Below, piece after piece: positions 1 to 6,152 of a stretch of DNA of 20,445 nucleotides (positions within the stretch are counted from its first letter, which is position 1; every line of letters begins with the position of its first letter). Source of the stretch: an uncultured Clostridia bacterium (GTDB lineage Bacteria; Bacillota; Clostridia; Oscillospirales; Butyricicoccaceae); contig CANUCM010000090.1 in the NCBI GenBank assembly GCA_947856675.1, forward strand, positions 1-20,445, read 5' to 3'. The translations under genes and the position numbers were made by a program. A model generated the notes under the pieces. It had not been told where the DNA came from. It was given only the letters and a program-made list of their open reading frames with translations, and did not search any database.

Positions 1-77
1 CCCTTCGGGACGAGTCGCCGGATCAGGCCGTTTTGGTTTTCATTGGTGCCGCGCTCGCTCGGCGTGTATGGGTGGCA
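1..77 (-). pseudogene. IS30-family transposase fragment (catalytic C-terminal part), cut by window edge and by a junction
   Basis: Read on the minus strand, positions 77 to 3 encode CHPYTPSERGTNENQNGL followed by IRRLVPK, with a partial Gly codon at 1-2. This is the block around the last catalytic acid (the E of ERGTNEN) of the DDE domain of IS30-family transposases. The family has more than 200 residues ahead of this block. Here the same frame carries unrelated residues above position 77 and meets a stop at 120-122, so the N-terminal part is missing. The rest of the C-terminus would lie beyond the left edge. No terminal inverted repeat is visible at the break. I infer a deletion or recombination remnant, or an assembly join at a repeated element. 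Confidence 0.8.
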
Positions 78-438
78 GTTGCTCAGCGCGCTGCATGTCG
101 GCTTTTGGACCCTTAAAATCTACAAAAACGACAACCACCACGAGCTTGCCGCCAACGATACCATGAAAGACATTCTGGGGTTTGCTGCCGATGCGTCCCC
201 AAAAGAGCAGTATACAGAATGGGTTCTGGGAATTGACCCAGCCTGCTGCGGCTCTGTCCATCAGGCCATTGAAAAGATGACTCACGAAAACCGTGTCGTT
301 CAGTTCAACTTCCGCTGGGCGGCCGCTTCCAAGCCGTATATCTCCCTGAGATTCTCCGGTATTCTGATGGAGGATGACGCGTCCTACGTCAAACTAAAAG
401 GCTGCTGCCGGCTGTTGACCGAAGATTCCAATTCATAA
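76..438 (+). pseudogene. PAS-like sensor domain fragment, 5' end missing
   Basis: The frame is open from the window edge to a TAA at 436-438. From about position 76 it reads like the PAS domain found in clostridial diguanylate-cyclase and sensor proteins: an N-terminal LLSALHVGFWTLKIYKNDN segment, then ANDTMKDILGF, a YTEWVLGIDP helix region and a final LKGCCRLLTE strand. Upstream of 76 the same frame is only the antisense of a transposase, so the natural N-terminus is gone. No start codon with a ribosome binding site is evident; GTG codons at 43 and 64 lie inside the transposase part. The protein stops right after the PAS core, with no GGDEF, kinase or other output domain. It is probably a non-functional remnant. 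The PAS call rests on pattern recognition only. Confidence 0.55.
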
Positions 439-463
439 CAAAGCACGTTTTTCACTTTCCCGC

Positions 464-505
464 AAAAAAACAGGCATCCACACGTTTGGTGGATGCCTGT
501 TTTGC
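464..505. terminator. Bidirectional intrinsic terminator
   Basis: A perfect 15-bp stem (467-481 with 489-503) encloses a 7-nt loop. On the minus strand it is followed by a run of seven T (470-464), which fits termination after the oxidoreductase gamma gene ending at 532. On the plus strand the T-rich right arm could also end the PAS fragment transcript. Confidence 0.85.
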
Positions 506-531
506 TTCTGCCTCGTGTCCGAAGCTTTTTG

Positions 532-1062
532 TTACAGCTTGTAGCCCATCTGAATGGCCTGCATATTTTTTTCGATCAATTCGGCCTTTTTGGGGGGAAC
601 TACTTTTTTCAGCGTCTTTTCGATGAGCGCAGCTTCGCAAATGCCCGTTTCCTTGATGAACTTGCCCAGCATGATCATGTTGGACAGGCCCTTCAGGCCA
701 TTGTCGCCCGCCAGCTGCGTGGCCGGTACATAAAAGGCCTCAACATCGGCACGTGAAACCTTTGCTGTAATGAGCGTCGAATCCACAAAGATTTTTCCGC
801 CCGGCACGACAGAGGCCTCAAATTTCTCCAGTGACGGCGCATTCATTGCAATCAGCGAAGTGGCGTTGATGACAATGGGAGAACCAACCGGCTGGTCGCT
901 GATCACTACATTGCAGTTGGCCGTACCGCCGCGCATCTCGGGGCCGTACGACGGCAGCCATGATACTTCATACCCTTGATACAGGCCGGCATACGCCATA
1001 AACTTTCCGGTGAACAGCACGCCCTGGCCGCCAAAGCCCGCAATAATAATCTGTTGATTCAT
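532..1062 (-). CDS. 2-oxoacid:ferredoxin oxidoreductase, gamma subunit (VorC/KorC type)
   Basis: A 176-residue protein of the pyruvate/ketoisovalerate oxidoreductase catalytic gamma family. It opens with a Rossmann-like nucleotide-binding segment, IIIAGFGGQGV (residues 5-15), which is the family hallmark, followed by the SYGPEMRGGTANCNVVIS segment typical of the subunit. It completes the cytoplasmic heterotetramer that converts a 2-oxoacid plus CoA to acyl-CoA, CO2 and reduced ferredoxin. The ATG at 1062 is 3 nt after the beta-subunit stop, with an AGGGGG ribosome site overlapping the end of that gene, so the two are translationally close. It is the last gene of the operon and is followed by the terminator at 464-505. 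Length is normal for the family. Substrate (branched-chain 2-oxoacid or 2-oxoglutarate) cannot be decided from this subunit. Confidence 0.92.
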   Translation of the reverse strand: MNQQIIIAGFGGQGVLFTGKFMAYAGLYQGYEVSWLPSYGPEMRGGTANCNVVISDQPVGSPIVINATSLIAMNAPSLEKFEASVVPGGKIFVDSTLITAKVSRADVEAFYVPATQLAGDNGLKGLSNMIMLGKFIKETGICEAALIEKTLKKVVPPKKAELIEKNMQAIQMGYKL

Positions 1063-1065
1063 CCT

Positions 1066-1815
1066 TTATTCCCCCTGTGTAATGTCCTTGTAGACGCCCA
1101 GCGGATAATAAGGCATCATGTTCTCACGCAGCCACTCCGTCGCTTTGACCGGAGCCAGGCCCCAGTTGGTCGGGCAGGTGGACAGCACTTCGATAATGGA
1201 ATAACCGCGCTTTTCCTGCTGCATGGTAAAGGCCTTTTTAATGGCCCGCTTCGCCGCGTTGACATTCTTGACGCAGTCCACCGCCACGCGCTCGGCATAT
1301 GCCGTGCCCGAAAGCGTCGACAGCATCTCACATACACGCACGGGATAGCCCGCCACTTTGACGTCACGTCCATACGGCGAAGTCTGCGTCACCATTTCCG
1401 GCAGCGACGTGGGCGCCATCTGTCCGCCCGTCATGCCGTAAATCGCATTGTTGACAAAAATCGTGGTGATGTTTTCACCGCGCGTTGCCGCGTGCACCGT
1501 TTCCGCCGTGCCGATGGCCGCGAGGTCGCCGTCACCCTGATAAGTAAACACATTGACCTGATCGCCCAGCGCGCGCTTAATGCCCGTCGCAACAGCCGGA
1601 GCACGGCCGTGGGCCGCTTCCACCATATCACATGTAAAATAGTTGTATGCCAAAACCGAGCAGCCGACCGGGCACACGCCGACGGTTTTTTCGGTCAGCC
1701 CCATCTCGTCAAGCACTTCAGCCACCAGGCGATGGATAATACCGTGCGTGCAGCCGGGGCAATAGTGCGTTGCCACATCCGCCAGTGCGGCCGGTCTTCC
1801 AAATACTTTCTCCAT
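1066..1815 (-). CDS. korB: 2-oxoacid:ferredoxin oxidoreductase, beta subunit (thiamine-diphosphate binding, KorB/VorA type)
   Basis: A 249-residue protein with the N-terminal YCPGCTHG motif (Cys19 and Cys22) seen in this family and the thiamine-diphosphate/Mg2+ motif GDGDLAAIG (residues 94-102), followed about 25 residues later by VNNAIYGMTGGQ. That GDG...NN spacing is the classical ThDP-binding signature. It carries out decarboxylation of the 2-oxoacid and forms the catalytic core with the alpha subunit. Its ATG shares one base with the TAA of the alpha gene (TAATG), indicating translational coupling. This is the short beta form used by four-subunit VOR/KOR enzymes. The korB symbol denotes the subunit type; the true substrate is not settled by sequence reading. 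Confidence 0.93.
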   Translation of the reverse strand: MEKVFGRPAALADVATHYCPGCTHGIIHRLVAEVLDEMGLTEKTVGVCPVGCSVLAYNYFTCDMVEAAHGRAPAVATGIKRALGDQVNVFTYQGDGDLAAIGTAETVHAATRGENITTIFVNNAIYGMTGGQMAPTSLPEMVTQTSPYGRDVKVAGYPVRVCEMLSTLSGTAYAERVAVDCVKNVNAAKRAIKKAFTMQQEKRGYSIIEVLSTCPTNWGLAPVKATEWLRENMMPYYPLGVYKDITQGE

Positions 1816-2879
1816 TATTTCGCACCTCCCTGAGCCTTGACAATCACCGCTTCAATTTCGTCAGGCGTCATAACCATGCCGCCGACACGGTTGCACAGAT
1901 ACACAGGCTTCGTGCACTCGATCGCCAGACGGATATCATTGATCATCTGGCCCATGCTCAGTTCAACCGACACAAACGCCTTCGCCGTTTTTGCCTTTTC
2001 GCGCAGAATTTTCTCGGGGAACGGCCACAGGGTAATGGGCCGCACAAGACCGGCCCGGATTCCTTTTTCACGGGCGGCGCGAATGGCATTTTTGGCAATA
2101 CGCGCCGACGCGCCGTAAGCCACGACGACCACTTCGGCGTCATCCAGCATAAACTCTTCCCAGCGCTGCTCGGTATCACAGATCTTCTGATACCGCTCAA
2201 AGCGCTTGAAGTTTTCGCGTTCCAGCTCATCCGGCTGCAGATACAGCGAATTGACGATGTTCTTTTTGCGTTTTCCCTGCATGCCATTCGTTGCCCAGGG
2301 TTTTTCAAAGGTCTTGACGTGCGCGCTTTCGGGGAACTCCACCGGCTCCATCATCTGACCCAGGATACCATCGGCCAGAATCATGGACGGCATGCGATAC
2401 TCATCCGCCTTTTCAAAGGCGAGGAACACCATGTCAACAACTTCCTGCACCGTGCTGGGAGCAAACACCAGAAGACGGAAGTCGCCATGGCCGGGGCCGT
2501 GCGTCGCCTGGAAATAGTCCGACTGTGCGGGCTGAATGCCGCCCAGACCGGGGCCGCCGCGCTGCACGTTGACAATCAGCGCCGGCAAATCGCTGCCCGC
2601 CAGATAGGACATGCCCTCGCTTTTCAGCGAGACGCCGGGGCTCGAGCTGGAAGTCATGACGCGCTTGCCGGCCGCCGAAGCGCCGTACACCATATTGATG
2701 GCCGCCACTTCACTTTCTGCCTGCAGGAAAACGCCGCCGACCTTGGGCAGTTTCTTGGCCATGTACGCAGCAAGCTCAGTCTGCGGAGTGATGGGATATC
2801 CGAAGAAGTTGCGGCAGCCGGCCAAAATGGCAGCCTCGCCCAACGCTTCGTTGCCCTTCATCAAAAATTTTTCACCCAT
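1815..2879 (-). CDS. vorB: 3-methyl-2-oxobutanoate (2-ketoisovalerate) ferredoxin oxidoreductase-type alpha subunit
   Basis: A 354-residue protein. Residues 1-40 include LMKGNEALGEAA and the GYPITPQTE motif of the pyrimidine-binding domain of ThDP-dependent ferredoxin oxidoreductases. Residues 53-82 carry QAESEVAAINMVYGA and a serine-rich TSSSSPG loop, and RGGPGLGGIQPAQ follows. The overall sequence matches what Clostridia annotations call VorB. It pairs with the beta subunit to bind the cofactor and 2-oxoacid, feeding branched-chain acyl-CoA and reduced ferredoxin into anaerobic metabolism. Its ATG has a strong AGGGAGGAAGG ribosome site and lies 13 nt after the delta gene stop. A 2-oxoglutarate-specific (KorA) role is the main alternative. 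Confidence 0.9.
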   Translation of the reverse strand: MGEKFLMKGNEALGEAAILAGCRNFFGYPITPQTELAAYMAKKLPKVGGVFLQAESEVAAINMVYGASAAGKRVMTSSSSPGVSLKSEGMSYLAGSDLPALIVNVQRGGPGLGGIQPAQSDYFQATHGPGHGDFRLLVFAPSTVQEVVDMVFLAFEKADEYRMPSMILADGILGQMMEPVEFPESAHVKTFEKPWATNGMQGKRKKNIVNSLYLQPDELERENFKRFERYQKICDTEQRWEEFMLDDAEVVVVAYGASARIAKNAIRAAREKGIRAGLVRPITLWPFPEKILREKAKTAKAFVSVELSMGQMINDIRLAIECTKPVYLCNRVGGMVMTPDEIEAVIVKAQGGAK

Positions 2880-2892
2880 GTTCCTTCCTCCC

Positions 2893-3099
2893 TCAGCGAT
2901 AGACTTCGATGACGCAGTCAGGGCACATCGTGGCGCACATGGCGCAGCCGATGCACTGCGACTCGTCGGTGCAGTATGCCGGGCTGTACCCCTTTTTGTT
3001 GAGCACGCCCTCTTTCAGCGCGAGAATCTTGCGCGGGCAGGCACTGACGCACAACCCGCAGGCCTTGCACCTGTCCTCATTAAATGTAACTTTGGCCAT
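2893..3099 (-). CDS. 2-oxoacid:ferredoxin oxidoreductase delta subunit, 2[4Fe-4S] ferredoxin type
   Basis: A 68-residue protein with two cluster motifs: CKACGLCVSACP (Cys11, 14, 17, 21) and CIGCAMCATMCP (Cys49, 52, 55, 59). Extra cysteines are at 43 and 62. It is the electron-transfer subunit that passes electrons from the ThDP centre towards free ferredoxin. The ATG is preceded by AGGAGG at 8 nt and lies 15 nt after the stop of the P-loop gene. Its position directly ahead of the alpha gene is the standard delta-alpha-beta-gamma order. Confidence 0.92.
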   Translation of the reverse strand: MAKVTFNEDRCKACGLCVSACPRKILALKEGVLNKKGYSPAYCTDESQCIGCAMCATMCPDCVIEVYR

Positions 3100-3114
3100 A
3101 CCTTTTACCTCCTG

Positions 3115-3816
3115 TTATGTCAACTGGTGGAAAAAACTTTTTCTTTCTTCGCTGATTTTCCATTCGCTCTTGCCGTAAATATGAACCGGGAACAGCAGCG
3201 GCACCTTGCCCGCCAGCTGCTCTGCCAGATCCGCCCGCACGCAATGCATCAGCACCGGCAGCCCCGTCAGACGCGATACGGCATCGGCGTACGGCAGGCT
3301 CTGCAGAAACCCTTCGCACGTCGTCTGCGGCCCCAGATTGGAGTTGTTGGCGATTCCCGTAAAGCGCATGCGGGCAGCCGCCTCAATTTCGCGCATGTAC
3401 GTCACGACCTCCTCCGGCCGGGACGTCAGCAGCCTGTGCCGGTTGATGACGAGGATCATTTCATGCTCCCGCTCGTTCATCCTGTCCGCAAACTGCCCCA
3501 GCGCCACTGCACCGCTGTCGTCACCGCCCACGTCAAATACCGAGTACATGCCTGAAACGTCAAACGCAGCAGATGTTTCCGGCGGAACCGACGGGATATC
3601 CAGATTTGAATTGGCAAAGGGCGACGCTATCAGCCGAACGCCGTTTTCGCGCAGCACCTCCTCGCTGTCTTTGGTGCGAAAATACGGATTGACGATATCG
3701 ACGTCGCAAATCACCACTTCATGCCCGGCTTTGCGCAGCGCGATGGCATAGTTCACCGCGAGGTTGGTTTTTCCCGAACCGTAGTGTCCGGCAAAAATGG
3801 TAATTTGTTTTGCCAT
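3115..3816 (-). CDS. P-loop ATPase of MinD/ParA/CobQ-like type, first gene of the oxidoreductase operon; function unknown
   Basis: A 233-residue soluble protein. Residues 10-18 form a Walker A loop, GHYGSGKTN. ICDVDIVNPYFRTKD (36-50) and FDVGGDDSG (94-102) are the acidic motifs expected in SIMIBI-class ATPases; LVINRHR and FTGIANNSNLG look like the later core strands. There is no signal peptide, membrane segment or cysteine cluster. It reads into the delta ferredoxin gene with a 15-nt gap and shares its promoter. Proteins of this appearance accompany such oxidoreductase genes in other Clostridia as far as I recall, but the biochemical role is not known to me. Cofactor or cluster assembly is a guess from context. 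The ATG follows an AAGAAGGG ribosome site. Confidence 0.85.
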   Translation of the reverse strand: MAKQITIFAGHYGSGKTNLAVNYAIALRKAGHEVVICDVDIVNPYFRTKDSEEVLRENGVRLIASPFANSNLDIPSVPPETSAAFDVSGMYSVFDVGGDDSGAVALGQFADRMNEREHEMILVINRHRLLTSRPEEVVTYMREIEAAARMRFTGIANNSNLGPQTTCEGFLQSLPYADAVSRLTGLPVLMHCVRADLAEQLAGKVPLLFPVHIYGKSEWKISEERKSFFHQLT

Positions 3817-3851
3817 GATCGCCCTTCTTTCCGTGCAAAATGATTAATGTT

Positions 3852-3880
3852 ATTATAGCACTGTCATTTTTTTCGCGCAA
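3852..3880 (-). promoter_or_regulatory. Sigma-A-type promoter of the P-loop/oxidoreductase operon
   Basis: On the minus strand there is TTGCGC (3880-3875), a 17-nt spacer and a perfect TATAAT (3857-3852) preceded by TGC, an extended -10. Transcription would start near 3845, about 28 nt before the ATG at 3816. No other gene start is nearby. Confidence 0.75.
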
Positions 3881-3893
3881 CAATATTATATTG
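3881..3893. repeat. 13-bp palindrome abutting the -35 box of the oxidoreductase operon
   Basis: CAATATTATATTG is a perfect inverted repeat (6-bp arms around one T) lying directly upstream of the -35 hexamer at 3875-3880. The position would suit an operator or activator site. It also contains a second TATAAT-like sequence. AT-rich DNA produces such palindromes by chance, so a regulatory role is inference. Confidence 0.35.
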
Positions 3894-3961
3894 ATTTTCG
3901 CAGTTCAAAATATGTTATGTTGATATTTTCGTGGTTTTTTCTTTTATTTCCCAAATCGCGC

Positions 3962-3998
3962 AAAAAAATGCCGCGGAGATCGAGCTCTCCGCGGCATT
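3962..3998 (-). terminator. Intrinsic terminator of spo0A
   Basis: A perfect 13-bp GC-rich stem (3998-3986 with 3979-3967, minus strand) around a 6-nt loop is followed by seven T (3968-3962). It starts 12 nt after the spo0A stop at 4010. Confidence 0.92.
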
Positions 3999-4009
3999 GT
4001 ACCTTTCGG

Positions 4010-4780
4010 TTATCCCACCCGGATCTGAAGCCGGATGCGATCGGCAATCATCGAAATAAACTCGCTGTTTGTGGGTTTTCCCTTGGAGTTTGAGATGGTG
4101 TACCCGAAAAAGTTGTTGAGAACCTCAATATCACCCCGGTCCCACGCCACTTCTATGGCGTGGCGGATGGCTCGCTCCACGCGCGAGCTTGTGGTCTTAA
4201 ACTTCTTGGCCACCGTGGGATACAGGACCTTTGTGATGGCATTGATGGTGTCCATATCCTTCACCGTCATAATAATGGCTTCACGCAAATACTGGTAGCC
4301 TTTGATGTGCGCGGGAACACCGATTTCGTGAATAATGCCCGTCACGCGCATTTCAATATCCAGCTCGGGATCCACCTTGTGCATCGGTTTCGCAAAGGCC
4401 AGCGCCGAACAGTTGTGCTGCTCAATCCGCTCGGCCAGCGCACGCTGATCGCACGGCTTGAGCATAAAATACTGAACACCCAGCGCCCCGGCTTCGGCAG
4501 CCATCTGGTCGCTGATAAAAGACGCCAGAAGAATAAACGCAGGCTTGACTCCGCCTTTTTTCGTGATTTCGCGAATGGCCGCAAGCCCGTCCAGCCGGGG
4601 CAGCATCGCGTCAGAAACCACCACGTCGGGCGACAGCTGCGCAGTCTTTTCCACAAGCTCAACCCCGTTCGAAGCCGTCCCCGTCACGGCAATTCGTCCC
4701 TCCTGCTCCAGGCTGAGCTTCATCATCTGCAAATAGTCTTCATTCTCAAACGCGAGAATCACTTTTACCTTTTCCTTCAT
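4010..4780 (-). CDS. spo0A: Spo0A, master response regulator of sporulation
   Basis: A 256-residue protein: receiver domain (about 1-122), short linker, then the Spo0A DNA-binding domain (about 140-252). The latter is highly conserved, with IHEIGVPAHIKGY (150-162), VLYPTVAKKFKTT, the recognition region SSRVERAIRHAIEVAW (198-213) and KPTNSEFISMIAD. The phosphoacceptor is Asp57 and the active-site lysine is Lys108. The two acidic residues that normally hold the metal (Asp10-Asp11 in Bacillus subtilis) are Phe11-Glu12 here, and the switch Thr in LTAF is Ala (LLASF). The ATG at 4780 is chosen because GGGAGAGG lies 4 nt upstream and because it gives the standard N-terminus; the frame remains open to 4846 but that stretch overlaps the promoter. 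It lies downstream of spoIVB, as is conserved in spore formers. Confidence 0.96.
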   Translation of the reverse strand: MKEKVKVILAFENEDYLQMMKLSLEQEGRIAVTGTASNGVELVEKTAQLSPDVVVSDAMLPRLDGLAAIREITKKGGVKPAFILLASFISDQMAAEAGALGVQYFMLKPCDQRALAERIEQHNCSALAFAKPMHKVDPELDIEMRVTGIIHEIGVPAHIKGYQYLREAIIMTVKDMDTINAITKVLYPTVAKKFKTTSSRVERAIRHAIEVAWDRGDIEVLNNFFGYTISNSKGKPTNSEFISMIADRIRLQIRVG

Positions 4781-4824
4781 GACGCCTCTCCCAATAAAAC
4801 AGTATTCATCAGCGCTGTAACTAT

Positions 4825-4853
4825 AAAATAGCACAGTTCCCGCCACTTTTCAA
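4825..4853 (-). promoter_or_regulatory. Sigma-A-type promoter of spo0A
   Basis: On the minus strand there is TTGAAA (4853-4848), a 17-nt spacer and TATTTT (4830-4825), with TGC just upstream of the -10. The predicted start is about 40 nt ahead of the ATG. A 7-bp inverted repeat (4848-4867) covers the -35 box. Confidence 0.65.
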
Positions 4854-4867
4854 GGGAAAACTTGAAA
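4848..4867. repeat. Inverted repeat over the spo0A -35 box
   Basis: TTTCAAG and CTTGAAA form a perfect 7-bp inverted repeat with a 6-base centre (GGAAAA). It includes the whole -35 hexamer of the proposed spo0A promoter. It could be an operator or, as RNA, a weak hairpin after spoIVB; there is no T-tract to make it a convincing terminator. Confidence 0.45.
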
Positions 4868-4924
4868 TTATTGGAAATTACTGTGCGACACGCTTTTCCA
4901 AAATATTACAATTATTGGAAATTA
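4866..4924. repeat. Pair of 15-bp direct repeats between spoIVB and spo0A
   Basis: AATTATTGGAAATTA occurs at 4866-4880 and again, identically, at 4910-4924. The start-to-start distance is 44 bp, about four helical turns. The second copy covers the end and stop codon of spoIVB and the first lies just upstream of the spo0A -35 box. Between them (4884-4890) the minus strand reads TGTCGCA, one base from the 0A-box core TGTCGAA. These may be regulator sites for spo0A; that is inference. Confidence 0.5.
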
Positions 4925-5958
4925 TCCTGCGCCAGCATCCGCTCGATGCTTATCCCGTAGCCCCGGCAGGGATCGTTGATAAGAACATGGGTTACCGCGC
5001 CTGCCAGCTTTCCGTTTTGAATAATGGGACTGCCGGACATGCCCTGCACAATGCCTCCCGTCTTTTCCAGCAGCTCTTTGTCGGTCACCTGAATCATCAT
5101 ATCACGCATGCTGCTGTCGTTTTCAGGGTACACGCGCACAATTTCAATGTCGTACGCTTTTTGGCTTTCGCCTTCCACATTGGCCAGGATCTGCGCCTTG
5201 CCCGGGACGATTTCACTTTTTTTCATCAGCGGCAAAGCCTCTTCCCCGCTGTACAGCGATTCGTCGCTCAGCGTTCCGAAAATACCGCCGCTGCTGTTGC
5301 CCTGCACCGTTCCCTGGTCGGATGCGGTGTCAAACGCGCCCGTCAGCTCACCCGGCGTCCCCTGGGTTCCTTTTTTGACGCCGATCACCGAGGACGGCAT
5401 CAGGCCGCCTTCTTCAAACGGCATGAGCCCTCCTGTATCCACATCGCAAATACCGTGTCCCAGCGCTCCAAAGCGTCCGGTTTCAGGGTCCACATACGTG
5501 ATGGTCCCGATGCCTGCCATACTGTCGCGCACCCAGGCACCCATCATCCAGCGTTCTCTCTCTTTGTCGTATACGGCAGATACCGTACAGCTTTTTTGTT
5601 CGCCGCTTCGTTCATATACTACCTCGGCCCTGCCGTCTTCCAGCTCGCTCATGATGGACGTAAGACTTCCGTTGCTTTCCACTTCTTTTCCGTTGACTGA
5701 AAGAATGACGTCACCGCATTCAAGCCCTGCTTTTTGCGCAGGCGAGGCGCTGCCTTGCGCGATTTCTTCAAATCCGACTATCATGGTTCCCTCGGAAAAC
5801 AGCTTGATCCCGGTTGTTTTTCCCAGAGGGATCAGCTGCTGCGATGAAAAATCACCGGCCGAAACGGGAAACATAACAAACAGAAGCGTCAGGGCAAACG
5901 CCAGCATGCACAGCGCTTTTGAAGAAATGCGCATCAATGATATTTCATTTTTTTCCAC
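4912..5958 (-). CDS. spoIVB: SpoIVB, sporulation serine peptidase (S55 family) with PDZ domain
   Basis: A 348-residue protein. Residues 11-34 form a hydrophobic signal/anchor segment, a PDZ domain spans about 55-125, and the S55 peptidase domain fills the remainder. The catalytic triad is visible by comparison with Bacillus subtilis: His168 in FGALGHGICD, Asp293 in TDKELLEKTGG and Ser310 in VQGMSGSPI. In the family, SpoIVB is exported from the forespore and cleaves SpoIVFA to activate sigma-K processing in the mother cell. The GTG at 5958 is preferred because AAAGGAG lies 7 nt upstream; an ATG eight codons further in is possible, and a longer frame to 6069 would run across that ribosome site. 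No confident sigma-G promoter was found. It directly precedes spo0A. Confidence 0.93.
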   Translation of the reverse strand: MEKNEISLMRISSKALCMLAFALTLLFVMFPVSAGDFSSQQLIPLGKTTGIKLFSEGTMIVGFEEIAQGSASPAQKAGLECGDVILSVNGKEVESNGSLTSIMSELEDGRAEVVYERSGEQKSCTVSAVYDKERERWMMGAWVRDSMAGIGTITYVDPETGRFGALGHGICDVDTGGLMPFEEGGLMPSSVIGVKKGTQGTPGELTGAFDTASDQGTVQGNSSGGIFGTLSDESLYSGEEALPLMKKSEIVPGKAQILANVEGESQKAYDIEIVRVYPENDSSMRDMMIQVTDKELLEKTGGIVQGMSGSPIIQNGKLAGAVTHVLINDPCRGYGISIERMLAQDNFQ

Positions 5959-5981
5959 CAAACCACTCCTTTCCCTTTCAC

Positions 5982-6001
5982 TGTGCGGACAGCTCCGCAC
6001 A
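5982..6001. repeat. Short hairpin in the spoIVB leader
   Basis: TGTGCGGA and TCCGCACA pair perfectly over 8 bp around the loop CAGC, about 12 nt upstream of the spoIVB ribosome site. In the minus-strand transcript it would be a leader hairpin; no T-tract follows, so it is not a terminator. Any role is unknown. Confidence 0.4.
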
Positions 6002-6089
6002 ACGCTATTGTATCCGGAGCCGTGGTTTTTTTCCGGGCAACTAAGGGTATTCCATGCAATTGAAGGCAAATGTAAACCCTTTTACTGCA

Positions 6090-6127
6090 AAAAAGCAAGA
6101 AAAGCCGCCGGATGCAAGGCCGGCGGC
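6090..6127 (-). terminator. Probable intrinsic terminator of fba
   Basis: An 8-bp all-GC stem (6127-6120 with 6111-6104, minus strand) with an 8-nt loop is followed by a T-rich stretch interrupted by CTTGC (6103 downwards). It begins 25 nt after the aldolase stop codon. Confidence 0.75.
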
Positions 6128-6152
6128 AACTTTTTTCCAGATATGAAAAGTA

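Noticed and set aside
1770..2912. A 380-codon plus-strand frame opposite the oxidoreductase alpha gene.
   Set aside because: It has no recognisable motif and is the antisense of a clear vorB-type gene.
4790..4815. A possible sigma-H promoter for spo0A, from GATGAAT on the minus strand.
   Set aside because: It matches the -10 pattern, but no AGGA-type -35 element lies at the required distance.
4781..4846. A 22-codon N-terminal extension of Spo0A.
   Set aside because: It would run across the proposed promoter -10 and lacks a ribosome site; the ATG at 4780 has GGGAGAGG and gives the normal Spo0A N-terminus.
5960..6040. A sigma-G or sigma-A promoter for spoIVB.
   Set aside because: A TACAAT-like hexamer is present on the minus strand, but neither a sigma-A -35 nor a sigma-G -35/-10 pair could be matched with proper spacing.
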